From NCBI GenBank assembly GCA_033398695.1, contig CM065817.1, forward strand, positions 31,568,231 through 31,632,230: a DNA stretch of 64,000 nucleotides, read 5' to 3'. Below, one piece after another: positions 44,516 to 56,739 of this stretch. The notes beneath the pieces were generated by a model. It was not told where the DNA came from, did not search any database, and saw only the letters and a program-made list of their open reading frames with translations. The stretch is from Orobanche coerulescens. Its lineage: Eukaryota; Streptophyta; Magnoliopsida; Lamiales; Orobanchaceae. How positions within the stretch are numbered: position 1 is the first letter of the stretch; every line of letters starts with the position of its first letter. The position numbers and the translations under genes are program-made.

Positions 44516-46215
44516 TTGCAGAAAAGGTGGAAGGACTACTACCACATCTCCACAAATTCAAACTTTGGAGGTGAAGAATGGTTTGTAGATTCTGGATGCT
44601 TGAGGCACATGACCGGGAACAAGAATATGCTGACAAAATATACCAAAGAAAGAGGTCCTGACGTAACCTTTGGAGATAGCTCTAGAGGACAAACAAAGGG
44701 CTTTGGAGAGTTTGCACCGAGGAAATATCATTATATCCAAAGTTCACTATGTCAAAGGGCTCAAGTATAATCTCCTGAGCATAAGCCAGTTTTGCAATGA
44801 GAAGAATCTAGTAGTCTTCACCATTTGGAAATGTATGGTGATATATATCCTATCTGGAGAGGTGAAGCTACAAGGATTCAGAAGGAGAGATGTCTATATG
44901 ATAGATTGGAACACAGGAACTCCTAATACCTGTTTTTTTATCTAAGACAATAGCTGAGAATGGATGGCTGTGGCACAAAAGATTATGTCATCTGAACTTC
45001 AAATCCATCAACAAGATTAGTTCTCAGAAGCTGGTCAGAGGACTTCCAGAGGAAGCATTCAAGAAGGAAGCTCTTTGTGATGCGTGTCAGAAAGGAAAGC
45101 AGACCAGAGCATCATTCAAGCCAGTCCAGCCTACAACCCTCACATTGAGGATCTTAGATCTACTCCATATGGATCTATTTGGCCCTATCAAGCCAAGGAC
45201 TCTAAGTGGCAGAAAGCATGCTCTAGTAGTAGTAGATGACTACTCAAGGTACACATGGATTATCTTTCTGTACAAGAAAAGTGAAACCTTGACCAAGCTA
45301 CCTGAGCTGCTGAGAAGGATTCAGAATGAGATATCCCTTTTAATCATCAAGATCAGATCAGATAGAGGAGGAGAATTTCTTAACAAGGTGATCACTGATA
45401 TAGCGATCAGAATGGAATCCATCATGAGCTCTCTGCAGCCAGGACCCCCAGCAGAATGGTGTTGCCGAAAGAAGAAACAGAACCCTAAAAGAAGTAGCCA
45501 GGTCCATGATTGCAGAAGCAGACCTGCCCAAGAGGTTCTGGGTTGAAGCTGTCAACATAGCTTGCCATACTCAGAACAGGAGTATGATAGTAGGGAGACA
45601 TGGCAAAACTCCCTATGAGGTTTGGAATAACAGAACACCTACCGTTGCTTACTTTCATATTTTTGGTTGTAAGTGTTTCATCCACAACAACGGTAAAACC
45701 CAACTAAATGTCTTTGATGCTAAAACTGATGATGGTCTCTTTATGGGATATTCACAAAGAAGCAAGGCATATAGATTCTTTAACAAAAGAACCTTAGTTG
45801 TGGAGGAAACACCTCATGTTGTATTTGATGAATCTACTGTTGAGTACAGGAAACAAGTTGAGCTAATTGAGGATAAGCTCAAATCCGCAACCCTCGAAGA
45901 AGTCATTGTACATGACACAGGAATGGTGGACTCATCTGCAGATCAGACTGAAGACCCAACTGTAGCTGCTGAAGACCCGACTGCAGATCAGACAGGAGCA
46001 CCAAACCTACCTGATCCAGTTGCCACTGATGAAGACCCATCTGTGGCTGATAAAGACTCATCTGCAGACCAGACCCAACCTGCAGATGACAAGACGGTAG
46101 CTGATCCAGTTGCAGACCAGGGAGATCAGATCCAAGCTGATGCAGACAGAGAGGAAATCCACCAGAGCAAATCTACAGGGGGAACAGACCCTGAAGAAGA
46201 AGATATCGCCTAGTG
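44516..46215 (+). pseudogene. SIRE protease and integrase
   Basis: The protease motif WFVDSGCLRHMTG is near 44582; DSG is kept, with Leu in place of the usual Ser. Frameshifts near 44710 and 44935 lead to the pre-integrase region (GWLWHKRLCHLNFKSI near 44965, CDACQKGKQ near 45080), which supplies the HHCC residues. The integrase core has D in LLHMDLFGP (near 45163), D in IRSDRGGEF (near 45352) and, after a shift near 45410, E in the GVAER-like block near 45460. A later frame (45506-46213) holds the integrase C-terminus and an acidic repeat tail with many (T/S)ADQT and AxDxT units. Functionally dead. Confidence 0.87.
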
Positions 46216-47875
46216 GCTCAAAGACCATGCCATCCAACAAATCATTGGGAAGTTGACTGATGGAGTTAAGACAAGACAGTTTACTCTACCCGCAGGAATG
46301 TCAATGTTCTCTTGCTTCATGTCCCAGATAGAACCCAAGACAACAGAACAAGCCTTGGAAGATTATTCCTGGATCAATGCCATGCAAGAGGATCTTGATT
46401 ATAAGAAATGGAAAGGAACAATGTTTGGGAACTAACAGAAAGACCAGATTATAAGAAGGTTATTGGCACCAAATGGGTGTACAAAAACAAAAGCGACGAA
46501 GATGGAGCTGTTGTTAGGAATAAAGCCAGACTTGTTGCAAAAGGATATGCACAGTGTGAAGGAATAGATTTTGATGAAACTTATGCACCTATTGCAAGAT
46601 TAGAAGCCATCAGACTATTCCTCGCATATGCTGCATTCAAGGATTTTGAAGTCTATCAGATGGATGTAAAAAGTGCATTTATTAATGGAATCCTAGAAGA
46701 AGAAGTCTATGTGGAGCAACCCCCGGGATTTTTCAAAGGAGACAAAGTCTACAAGCTGTTGAAAGCTCTATATGGACTTAAGCAAGCACCAAGAGCTTGG
46801 TATGAAACCTTATCTATATTTCTTGAGAAGAACAGTTTCTGCAAAGGGAAGGTGGACAAGACCTTATTCAGAGTGGAGCACGAAGGCCACATATTGATAG
46901 TTCATATATATGGATGATATTATATTTGGCTTAACCAACCCAGAGCTGTGTGAGAAATTCTCAAATCTCATGCAAGGAGAATTTGAGATGAGTATGATGG
47001 GAAAGCTTAACTTCTTTCTTGGATTACAAGTCAAGCAGATGGAAAATGGAATTTTCATCAATCAAGCCAAATATACCCGAGATATAATCAAGAGATTTGG
47101 AATGGAATCAGCCAAACCAGCAAGAATTCCTATGAGCACAAGTACTCATCTAGATGCAGATGAGGGAGGCATATCAGTAGATTCAACCCACTACAGATGA
47201 CTTATTGGATCATTGCTATACCTCACTGCAAGCAGACCAGACATATCTTATGTCGTAGGAGTATGCGTGCGATTTCAATCCAAGCCAAAGCAGTCTCACC
47301 AAGATGCAGCCAAGAGAATAATTAAATACCTTAAGTCTACAGTCAATGTTGGACTATGGTATCCTAAGGACGATAACTTCGAGCTATCAGGATATTCAGA
47401 TGCAGATTTTGCAGGATGCAAAATTAATATGAAAAGCACTAGTGGAACGTGTCAATTCCTAGGAACCAGACTGATATCCTGGTTTAGCAAGAAGCAGGTT
47501 TCTAACTCTATCTCCACCACAGAGTCAGAATACCTAGTTGCGGGTAGTTATTGTGCCCAGATCTTGTGGATCAGACAACAACTAAGGGACTACAACATCA
47601 TTGCCAATGAAGTTCCTATCTGGTGTGATAACAACAGTGCTATTGCAATAACCAACAACCCGGTTGTGCACTCAAGGACCAAGCACATTGATGTTAAGCA
47701 TCATTTCATTAGAGATCACATGCTTAACAAGAGAGTAAGAGTTGAAAGAGTCGGCACAGACTATCAAATTGCTGATATCTTCACCAAACCTTTGCCAGAA
47801 GAAAGGTTTTTGGAGCTGAGCAGAGAACTTGGATTACTAAATTGGGAATCTAGTACAGAAGAAAAAGCTAGCTGA
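46216..47875 (+). pseudogene. pol: SIRE reverse transcriptase and RNase H
   Basis: Copia RT blocks are clear: [15 protein letters not shown] (near 46459), [10 protein letters not shown] (near 46528), [14 protein letters not shown] (near 46570), [20 protein letters not shown] (near 46652), [13 protein letters not shown] (near 46769) and the catalytic YMDDIIFG (near 46905, reached by a frameshift). A TGA at 47198-47200 replaces what is an Arg codon in relatives. RNase H follows with YSDADFAGC (near 47392), TESEYLVAG (near 47520), CDNNSAI (near 47623) and HIDVKHHFI (near 47686), ending at TGA 47873-47875. One shift near 46408 and another near 46905 break the frame. Confidence 0.9.
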
Positions 47876-48456
47876 AGCAGTTCAGACAAAGGACGGACTA
47901 AGCTAATCATAGGTATCAAAACCTACCTGATGCAGACAAGAAGACGAAGGATAGACGAAGGAACCTAGCTGATCAAACCAAAGGCGAGAAGTTAAAAGGA
48001 GTCAACTCACCTGATGCAGAGCAGTCAACAGTCAATGGTCAACCAGCTAAGTTTTCTAAACCTAACAGACTTCTGAATATTATATTATTATCTGCTATAT
48101 GTATAATAGTATCATATTATTTTTTGGATCACAAGTGGCATAATACTATATGCTTAAAATACACGTGGCAATCACAGGTTCAATCGACCTCCATTGTGAC
48201 CAATTAAAATCCAACCGTCCATTTTCAAACTCAAAACCTGGACCACCGATTACTAAATTTGAATTTTAAAAAATCCTCAAAAGGTGGACCACCGATTATA
48301 ATAAATGATTATTTAATTACAGCGTCGTTTCATTTTCCTTTTAAGGACGGAAAAACCCTTCCACTTTACCTTCACCAAACTTTCGGAAACCCTAATCTAT
48401 GGAGCAGAAATTCCTTCGAACTCTCAATACACTAAGAAATCACGTATCTTGCATAA
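47876..48456. other. SIRE spacer between pol and ORF3
   Basis: About 580 bp without a supported gene. It may hold a splice acceptor or an internal start for ORF3, but none is obvious. Confidence 0.6.
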
Positions 48457-48656
48457 ATGGAATCTTATTTTGAAGGCGTAAACCTGAAGGCAGTCAAGGA
48501 CCAGATCATTTTCTCCCTGGTCGTTGATTTTGAGGGACTCTTGGAATCGAATCTGGAGAACAACGATGTGCTCGACCTTATCCGTTCGATGAAGATGAAT
48601 GGGATCTACCCATTTTTTGATATCAGTCCCAAGCACTTGTTTAAGGAGGACGTTAT

Positions 48657-50546
48657 TGTAATATCCGCAAATTCGATTTCCGGTAATTTTTCTTTGTTGG
48701 CGAAAGTCCGTTTTGACGACTTGCTTGGGACCGTTTCGTCATCCTGAGAATGATTAATTCTACACTTTTTGTCATCCGAGTTCGTTTCGGTATCGTTCTG
48801 TTGAATTCCGTATTCTTTAGCGACTTTTCCGCGTATGAGTTCGACTTTGTTAAATCACCATTAATTTTTGGAAACTCCAAAAATTCTGAATCTTTGCAAT
48901 ATTATAAAGCATCGAGTTAGCTTTCCAATGGTTCAAACGGCGAGTCAATTGGAGTCCAGAAGAGGGAGTTATGGTCGAAATAGCTAAGTCACTCTCATTT
49001 TCCGTATTCGCCAAAACTGTCAGACTCGTGCCGCTGCACACTTTGAGCCGCGGCACACGATGCGCCCAATCGTATAATTACGTTTTTTTCAGCAAAATCC
49101 GATCATTTCTCCATTTTCTTCAACCCACACGAGAGAGAGAGAGGTTGGGAAGAGAACTTTGCATCATCTACCTCTTGAGTATTGAATTTTTATCATTTTC
49201 ATTTGGTGGGGAAGCTCGGATCATCAAGCTATCGCGTATTCTTCGAATCATAGTGCTTGGATCTTCAAGAGGTAATTTCTTCAACATCTTGGATTTCTAT
49301 TTTGTATTGGGTAATGATGTTTTGGATGTTAAAATCATGGTGTATGAAGTGATATACGCATGATTATGGACACGTTTGAGTATTCATCGGATTATTGAAA
49401 GATTATTCAAGAACACTTTGAATATTGTGTTGGATTTTGGGGGTTTTCGTAGATTCGTCCGATTTATCCGGTTTGAAGCTTGAGAACCTTGAGATTATGA
49501 TATATCTATGCCGTATGCGTGTTTTTCTTACGATTTTACGGGTTGGATTGTGCCGTTTTCGGACTTGTGGGAGTTTGGGCGATTTCCCAACCTTTGGTTG
49601 TTCACCCGTTTATTTTCTTGAATCGTAGAAGAGTTTCGGGAGTCTCTTCGTGTGAATTGAGTATAGATAATTAATTGTCATTTCCTTGCGAATCGTTTAG
49701 GTGCCGGAAGCGCGTTCTTGGACCTACCGAACTCATACCCTTCCTCTGTTCGATTTCTCGATGTCTCAAAGGCAAGTATACATTTATGATTGTACGTTCT
49801 CGACTTTGAAAGTAAGAAATATTGATGGCATATCATGAACGAACCGTTTTTACGGCATTCATAGATATATTGATGGCATATTATGAACGAACCGTTTTTA
49901 CGGCATTCATATATGTATTGTTGGCATGTAATGAACGAACCATTTTGACGGCATTCCTACATGTAACGGCGTATGATATGAACGAACCGTTTCTACGGCA
50001 TTCACATACGTCATGAGATTTTAGTTATTCCGGAATACTAGTCTTGAATTGATGAATTGACGGTTACATTTACTTTATTGTCGAGGAGTATTGTATTTCA
50101 TACTTGATATACTTGCACTAGCTATTCGACGGCTAACCCCTTTATGGGGGAAATACTTTTTATGTATTTCAGGTTCCAGGAGATCGGACAGGCAGGTATC
50201 GGGTCGGCATGAAGATGATGGGCAAGTGTGATACTGTGTCTTGTCTCCGGTTATCTCTTTTGGTTTCCTCCATTCAGTGTTGTTGTACTGGAATGGATTT
50301 TAAATACTCGAGTATTGTATTTCAGTTTCTTTGATGTTCCTACTGTCCGCCGAGGTATTGATTTGTGTAGTGATGTATATGGTTTCATTGGTTATGGTTT
50401 TTGAATACCATTTGTAGTGTCTTTCTTTCCATTGTATGTAGACCTTCTCGGTCAAGTTTCATAGGTCCGCGTATGTTTAGCCTTGTGGGTCCCACGGTGG
50501 GGCTCACGGCGCTGTAATATACCCTGAATAACTTGGGGGTGTTACA
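48657..50546 (+). repeat. Outer 5' LTR of the three-LTR element
   Basis: Its U3 is homologous to the LARD-A U3 (TGTAATATCCGCAAATTCGA start, shared GTTCGTTTCGGT and AGGGAGTTATGGTCGAAATAG words). Its R/U5 is homologous to the Tekay-1 LTR (GAAGCTTGAGAACCTTGAGA, GAATAACTTGGGGGTGTTACA). GTGCCGCGGCAC words lie at 49028-49062. A minisatellite is at 49822-50016. Confidence 0.9.
49822..50016. repeat. Minisatellite in the outer LTR
   Basis: Four units of 40-48 bp contain ATGAACGAACCGTTTTTACGG or close forms followed by CATTCATA. The sister LTR has the same four at 56013-56207. Confidence 0.88.
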
Positions 50547-51078
50547 GAATATGGTATCGGAGCTTAGGTTTATGGATACCTAGGCTGTCGGTCTTTTGGG
50601 TCGATTGAGTCGGCATTTGCCCACAGTATCACTACTCTGCCATCATCACAGTGCGACCGGTACTTGTAAGTCCTCTCACTCTTCTTGTATTTTTCTTAAT
50701 CGTTTCGTTTATATCTTGGTATTCTTGGGATTTCGTCACTTCGAGAATGTGCGATTCGGATTATACTTACGCACGTGTGTGCCTTTCAGAATGTTGGCTG
50801 AAAGTAGGAAGGATCGTGGCCGTGGTCACGGACGTTAACTCTTCCTTGAGATTTTGTTAAATTGCTAATTGCGATATTGGTGTGTATTGGTATTATGTTG
50901 AGACTTTGTTTAGGAGTCGCATGCTAGTATCACGGGAGATCTTCGACTTCACAGAGTTGTAAGTATGTTGTTCGGATTGTTCGATAATTCTTGGTGAAAT
51001 TGAATTCCCGTTGAAATGTTGTTTGTGCGAGTGATTGCGAGTTTCGAGGACGAAACTTGTTTTTTAAGGGGGGTAGAG
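50547..51078 (+). other. Truncated Tekay leader and gag start of the three-LTR element
   Basis: The primer-binding site is at 50552-50568 and the leader matches Tekay-1 27461-27740. A gag-like start occurs at 50790 (MLAESRKDRGRGHGR) and stops after 15 codons. The sequence then passes to a hairpin (AGTTTCG-AGGA-CGAAACT, 51040-51057) and a purine tract AAGGGGGGTAGAG before the middle LTR. So the whole gag-pol has been deleted. Confidence 0.8.
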
Positions 51079-52586
51079 TGTAATACCCCGATTTTTCGGA
51101 TATATTTTTTTTCGTTTATATGTTGGATGTCGTTGATGGATAATTGTTCTTGAGGATGATGTGAACGTATGACAATGTTATTGAATGTGTTTATGTATTC
51201 ATTGTGCCGTATGATCGTTTGGTATGTCGAGATGTTGGTCGAGAATAGCGAAAAATGGCTAAGTACAGCTACGTTAGCGCACGCTACAAGGTATGCCTAG
51301 CGCGCGCTAAGATATATACTTAGCGTACGTTACGATGCATACTTAGCGCACGCTAAGAGGTTCGGTTACGTACGCTAAGGTGGACCCCTAACGTACGTAA
51401 CGACTTGCTGGGTTAGTTTCGGAAGGCGACCGACAGGTAGGCCCAGGTTGATTTTTATATTCAGTTAGCGCACGCTAACGCATGTTGGTTAGCGCACGCT
51501 AACACCAGATCGCTAATAATGGAACCTTAGCTTTCGGCGGGTGGACCTGGCCATGTTCGACGCGTGTCCAGATAAGGTCAACGAGTGTTTGTCGTGTAGA
51601 GCTAGCGCACGCTAAAACCGTATGATTAGCACACGCTAATTCCATATCGGTCAAAGGAATCCCGATAATCGCGGATGCTTTCGGCATGTGGGGGCACGAC
51701 ACTGTAGCAAGTCAACGACGATTAGCGCGCATTAAGGTCGAAGAATAGCGCACGCTACTGAGCATTTCACTGTATCAAGTCAACGCCTGTTAGCGTACGC
51801 TAATGCATGGGCATTACGTACGTTAGATGAATTTCGAAGCAATGTAGTAGCTTCTGGACTGCCCGATAGCGCACGCTATCAAGGAAGGATAGCGCACGCT
51901 AGTTCTATAGCGCACGCTAAATATAAGGTCTAGCGCGCGCTAGTGATGTGTTTTATAGAGGGGATAGACGAGTGCTGAGAGGCATTTTGTCCATTCTCCT
52001 TGTTTCAGTCAATAGAGAGAACCTTGGGAAGTACTTGAAGTTCCTAAACATTGAGAGATGATTCTCTCAAACAAGATTAAGATGGAGAGCTCGGATTTAA
52101 GTATTGTTCTTGAAGTTTTTGATGATTCTTGGAATGGAGATCAAATTATTCTTCTTCGTGGTTCGTCCATACAAGATAATCCTCGTATCCCTTTGATAGT
52201 GGTTCGTTTTCTTTTTTAAAGGATTACTACTTGGGAGGGAGCATGTTGAGAATCGTGTATTTTGATGTTCGTTTTTATTTCAATGTAAATGCATATATTG
52301 GACTGTACTTTTGTCCGCTGCGTGAGTATTTTGAAATTGCTTTTGGTATTTTGCCAACTAAATTTTATTTTGTAAAACCGATTCCCTAAACTGAGTTTTT
52401 GGCATTTTAGCCTTGATCGTTTTGACGGTATTTGGAAAATGATTTTTTTTAGTATTTGAAAAATATTACCGTCATCGGTCTTTTTGGCATTTTTGAAATG
52501 ACGTGGAAAATTGTGCTTAGCCTGGTAAATCCTTGTGATGAGGGTTTACGGCGTGTAATATTCCCAGGAGGATCTGGGGTGTTACA
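51079..52586 (+). repeat. Middle LTR, a different family
   Basis: TGTAATACCCCG...CTGGGGTGTTACA, 1508 bp. Its U3 holds about 17 TAGCGCACGCTA-type words (51275-51942). Its U5 resembles part of the LARD-A interior. The flanks GTAGAG and ATTAT do not match, so it is not a simple solo-LTR insertion. Confidence 0.82.
51275..51942. repeat. TAGCGCACGCTA array in the middle LTR
   Basis: About 17 copies and variants (TAGCGTACGTTA, TAGCGCGCGCTA, TAGCACACGCTA) with irregular spacers. They end just before the TATA-like TTTTATAGAG at 51951. Confidence 0.9.
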
Positions 52587-54865
52587 ATTATGGTATCATG
52601 TGATAATGTTATACGAGATTTAGTGGAATTGTAATAAGAGATTTCGGATGTTGATATGATTATTGAGACCTTCTTCATATGATGATGACAGTATTGTTGC
52701 GACTCTTAAGGTTGTATGATGAATGGCATGACGAAGAAAATGGTAACATAGAGATATATACCTCGGATATGTTGTTCTGAATGGGATTTCGGATATTTCG
52801 TGTTCTCGAAGAACTCTTGAATTATACGAGGTGATGAATTTTTTAAGAAGTGTTGATGTTTTGAAAATGAATATGGAATATTCATATCTAGAGCTAAACT
52901 ATGTGTTTGAAATAATATTCGTATAGGAATACGAATGTGAAGATGAGTTTGATGAGACTATTATTCATCTCTGAATTTGGAAGCCCATACCTATGGAGCA
53001 AATATTCAAATCGAATGATTGAATTGTTTGATAACCTTTTTAATATGATTATCCATTGTTTTGAACCGGTCGGATGATTCGAATTGATGACGGTCATAAG
53101 TAAATTTTAACGATGGATTTACGAGAAGGGAACCTTGTCAATTCGTATTTAAGAATTGAGTTTGGAACATTTAGACCCTTATTATTGGTCCGAATTGGTT
53201 GCTGATATGATCATCATATTTCGATTCGTATTGTGGACTGGATTTGTAAGTGTCTGAGTTGGATTGTTCAGACTGTGATTAGTCGAGATATGGTGAAACG
53301 ATTGAGTTGTGGTTTGGTGGTATTGATCTTGGTCGTCATCGAACCTGTTGATTATTAATCCTTCGTTTTACAATAAGGTATGATGTTATCGTTAATTATG
53401 ACTGTTGTGTTGCGGTTAAGGTCGAAGGATTCGTAGATTAACTTGGTCGAGACTGAGGAATTCGTAAGACGAAATCAACTGAATTGGTAACAGTTCGTTG
53501 TATTGATATCGAGGCAAGTTTTATACTCGTACTAATCATGAGACTAATGTTATCGTGTATGTGTACGAATGTGTGTATCATTTCGAGACTTGGCCTCCTT
53601 ATGATTCTATTGATATCAGGGGATTGTTTGATACGACACCCGTCGACAAATCATGCCAAATGTTATTATTGTTCGTAAATGGCCGATTGAAGGCATTGAC
53701 GTATTCGATTATCATCTTCGTTATCGGTAACCGATTAAAGGTGCCGAGACATCCGTTGTATAATTGTTATCGATCGTCCGCTCTAAAGGTAATCTATATA
53801 TTGAATTGGGATTATCAAAGATAATTCCCATCCGTTGTCAAAAATATTCTCATCCGTTGTATCGTTGTTATCGATTGGCCATTCTACGGTAATCGAAGTA
53901 TTGAATTGGGACTATCGAGGATAGTTCCCATCCGTTGAATTATTATTGTCGTGTTGGCCGACTCAAGGCAGCACACTATTATTCTTGTGAACTCGGTAGT
54001 TTTGTGATCGTTGAGGGTTGAGGATTTTCCGAATTGTTGTGTTGTGATTATTGCTCGTGTTAATCGGTCCTTAGGGATTTTGATCCCAGGATGGTTATGT
54101 CGATATTTTTGGTCGTGTCGATCTTTCATTATTCGTAAGGCCATCGCTCACTTGGTGAGTCACGTGAATCGTATTGGATATTTTATCCTTTGAGCTTCGC
54201 GGTCATGTTGTATCGTGGCATATCCGGAATCATATCTGCGTGCCGATTGGTTATGTGTAGGATTTTTAGCCGGCACACGATGGTCATGCGTGGATGTTTC
54301 CGCATTGACCGTGCACACGAGACGTAGTTCGTGAGGCTAGTTAGGTATATTGTCACACGTATATTTCGATTCCGTATACGGGTGGACATGTGCACGGACA
54401 CATTTCCGGATCGGGCGATCGTGATGTTCACTATTGAGCCTTATTGTTTGGTCGTTCGTAGTCCATGTTGTATTGGATATTTCCGACGATTTGCGATTGG
54501 TTGTTCATACGCCGAGGGGTATGTCCGACAGTCAGGTTTGCTTCTTTGAGATCTGTATTGTGATGATTTACAACTTTGGACTGTTCGGCTTTCAGGCCAT
54601 CGTGATATACAGCTTCGGTTGAGGGGCTTTCAAGCCATTGCGATGTATTGGTATTTCTGTTGGAGCCTTCAGAAATTGTGATTCGTATTTACCTCGGTTG
54701 GCTCGATTACCTTCGGGTAATGTATTGTTGTGTTACTTGTAACATTTCGCCGTTGGGCGTAAGTTACGCGTTTCTTGTGTATCTCGTTGAGTTTTCCTGG
54801 CGGGATATTGCTTCTCCCTAGTTGTTTTAAGTTTCGAGACGAAACTTCTTTTAAGGAGGGTAGAA
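52587..54865. other. Non-coding interior of the three-LTR element
   Basis: No gene. The sequence is AT-rich with scattered TCG. The last 170 bp (CGCCGTTGGGCG, GAGTTTTCCTGGCGGG) match the LARD-A interior end near 11310-11420 in reverse. The hairpin AAGTTTCG-AGA-CGAAACTT (54829-54847) and purine tract AAGGAGGGTAGAA precede the LTR. Confidence 0.75.
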
Positions 54866-56739
54866 TGTAATATCCACAAATTCGATTTCCGGTAATTTTT
54901 CTTTGTTGGCGAAGTCCGTTTTGACGACTTGCTTGGGACCGTTTCGTCATCCTGAGAATGATTAATTCTACACTTTTTGTCATCCGAGTTCGTTTCGGTA
55001 TCGTTCTGTTGAATTCCGTATTCTTTAGCGACTTTTCCGCGTATGAGTTCGACTTTGTTAAATCACCATTAATTTTTGGAAACTCCAAAAATTCTGAATC
55101 TTTGCAATATTATAAAGCATCGAGTTATCTTTCCAATGGTTCAAACGCCGAGTCAATCGGAGTCCAGAAGAGGGAGTTATGGTCGAAATAGCTAAGTCAC
55201 TCTCATTTTCCAGATTCGGCCAAAACCGTCAGACTCGTGCCGCGGCACACTTTGGGCCGAGCTGCACACGATGCAACAATCGTATAATTACGTTTTTTTT
55301 CAGCAAAATCCGATCATTTCTCCATTTTCTTCAACCCGGGAAGAGAACTTTGCATCATCTACCTCTTGAGTATTGAATTTTTATCATTTTCATTTGGTGG
55401 GGAAGCTCGGATCATCAAGCTATCGCGTATTCTTCGAATCATAGTACTTGGATCTTCAAGAGGTAATTTCTTCAACATCTTGGATTTCGATTTTGTATTG
55501 GGTAATGATGTTTTGGATGTTAAAATCATGGTGTATGAAGTGATATACGCATGATTATGGACACGTTTGAGTATTCATCGGATTATTGAAAGATTATTCA
55601 AGAACACTTTGAATATTGTGTTGGATTTTGGGGGTTTTCGTAGATTCGTCCGATTTATCCGGTTTGAAGCTTGAGAACCTTGAGATTATGATATATCTAT
55701 GCCGTATGCGTGTTTTTCTTACGATTTTACGGGTTGGATTGTGCCGTTTTCGGACTTGTGGGAGTTTGGGCGATTTCCCAACCTTTAGTTGTTCACCCGT
55801 GTATTTTCTTGAATCGTAGACGAGTTTCGGGAGTCTCTTCGTGTGAATTGAGTATAGATAATTAATTGTCATTTCCTTGCGAATCGTTTAGGTGCCGGAA
55901 GCGCATTCTTGGACCTATCGAACTCATACCCTTCCTCCGTTCGATTTCTCGATGTCTCAAAGGCAAGTATACATTTATGATTGTACGTTCTCGACTTTGA
56001 AAGTAAGAAATATTGATGGCATATCATGAACGAACCGTTTTTACGGCATTCATAGATATATTGATGGCATATTATGAACGAACCGTTTTTACGGCATTCA
56101 TATATGTATTGTTGGCATGTAATGAACGAACCGTTTTGAGGGCATTCCTACATGTAACGGCGTATGATATGAACAAACCGTTTCTACGGCATTCACATAC
56201 GTCATGAGATTTTAGTTATTCCGGAATACTAGTCTTGAATTGATGAATTGACGGTTACATTTACTTTATTGTCGAGGAGTATTGTATTTCATACTTGATA
56301 TACTTGCACTAGCTATTCGACGGCTAACCCCTTTATGGGGGAAATACTTTTTATGTATTTCAAGTTCCAGGAGATCGGACAGGCAGGTATCGGGTCGGCA
56401 TGAAGATGATGGGCAAGTGTGATACTGTGTCTTGTCTCCGGTTATCTCTTTTGGTTTCCTCCATTCAGTGTTGTTGTACTGGAATGGATTTTAAATACTC
56501 GAGTATTGTATTTCAGTTTCTTTGATGTTCCGGCCTGTGTTGCCGAGGTATTGATTTGTGTAGTGATGTATATGGTTTCATTGGTTATGGTTTTTGAATA
56601 CCATTTGTAGTGTCTTTCTTTCCATTGTATGTAGACCTTCTCGGTCAAGTTTCATAGTTCCGCGTATGTTTAGCCTTGTGGGTCCCACGGTGGGGCTCAC
56701 GGCGCTGTAATATACCCTGAATAACTTGAGGGTGTTACA
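54866..56739 (+). repeat. Outer 3' LTR of the three-LTR element
   Basis: Sister of 48657-50546, 1874 bp. It lacks the GAGAGAGAGAG run seen at 49130-49142. Differences cluster at the GTGCCGCGGCAC words (55237-55270). Confidence 0.9.

Larger units (their letters stand above)
48657..56739 (+). mobile_element. Three-LTR chimeric non-coding element inside SIRE ORF3
   Basis: The outer LTRs (48657-50546, 54866-56739) are sisters and are flanked by a perfect GTTAT duplication (48652-48656, 56740-56744). Between them lies a complete LTR of another family (51079-52586), with a hairpin and purine tract on its left and a primer-site-like TGGTATCATG on its right. The order is LTR, primer site, truncated gag start, purine tract, middle LTR, primer site, non-coding, purine tract, LTR. 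There is no enzyme gene. The primer site and purine tract are of Tekay type. Confidence 0.88.

Noticed and set aside
51079..52586. Middle LTR as a solo-LTR insertion
   Set aside because: No matching 5-bp duplication at its ends, and it is flanked by a purine tract and a primer-site-like word.
52587..54865. Several 60-90 codon ORFs on both strands
   Set aside because: Composition-driven, no family match, and no conservation with the related LARD-A interior.
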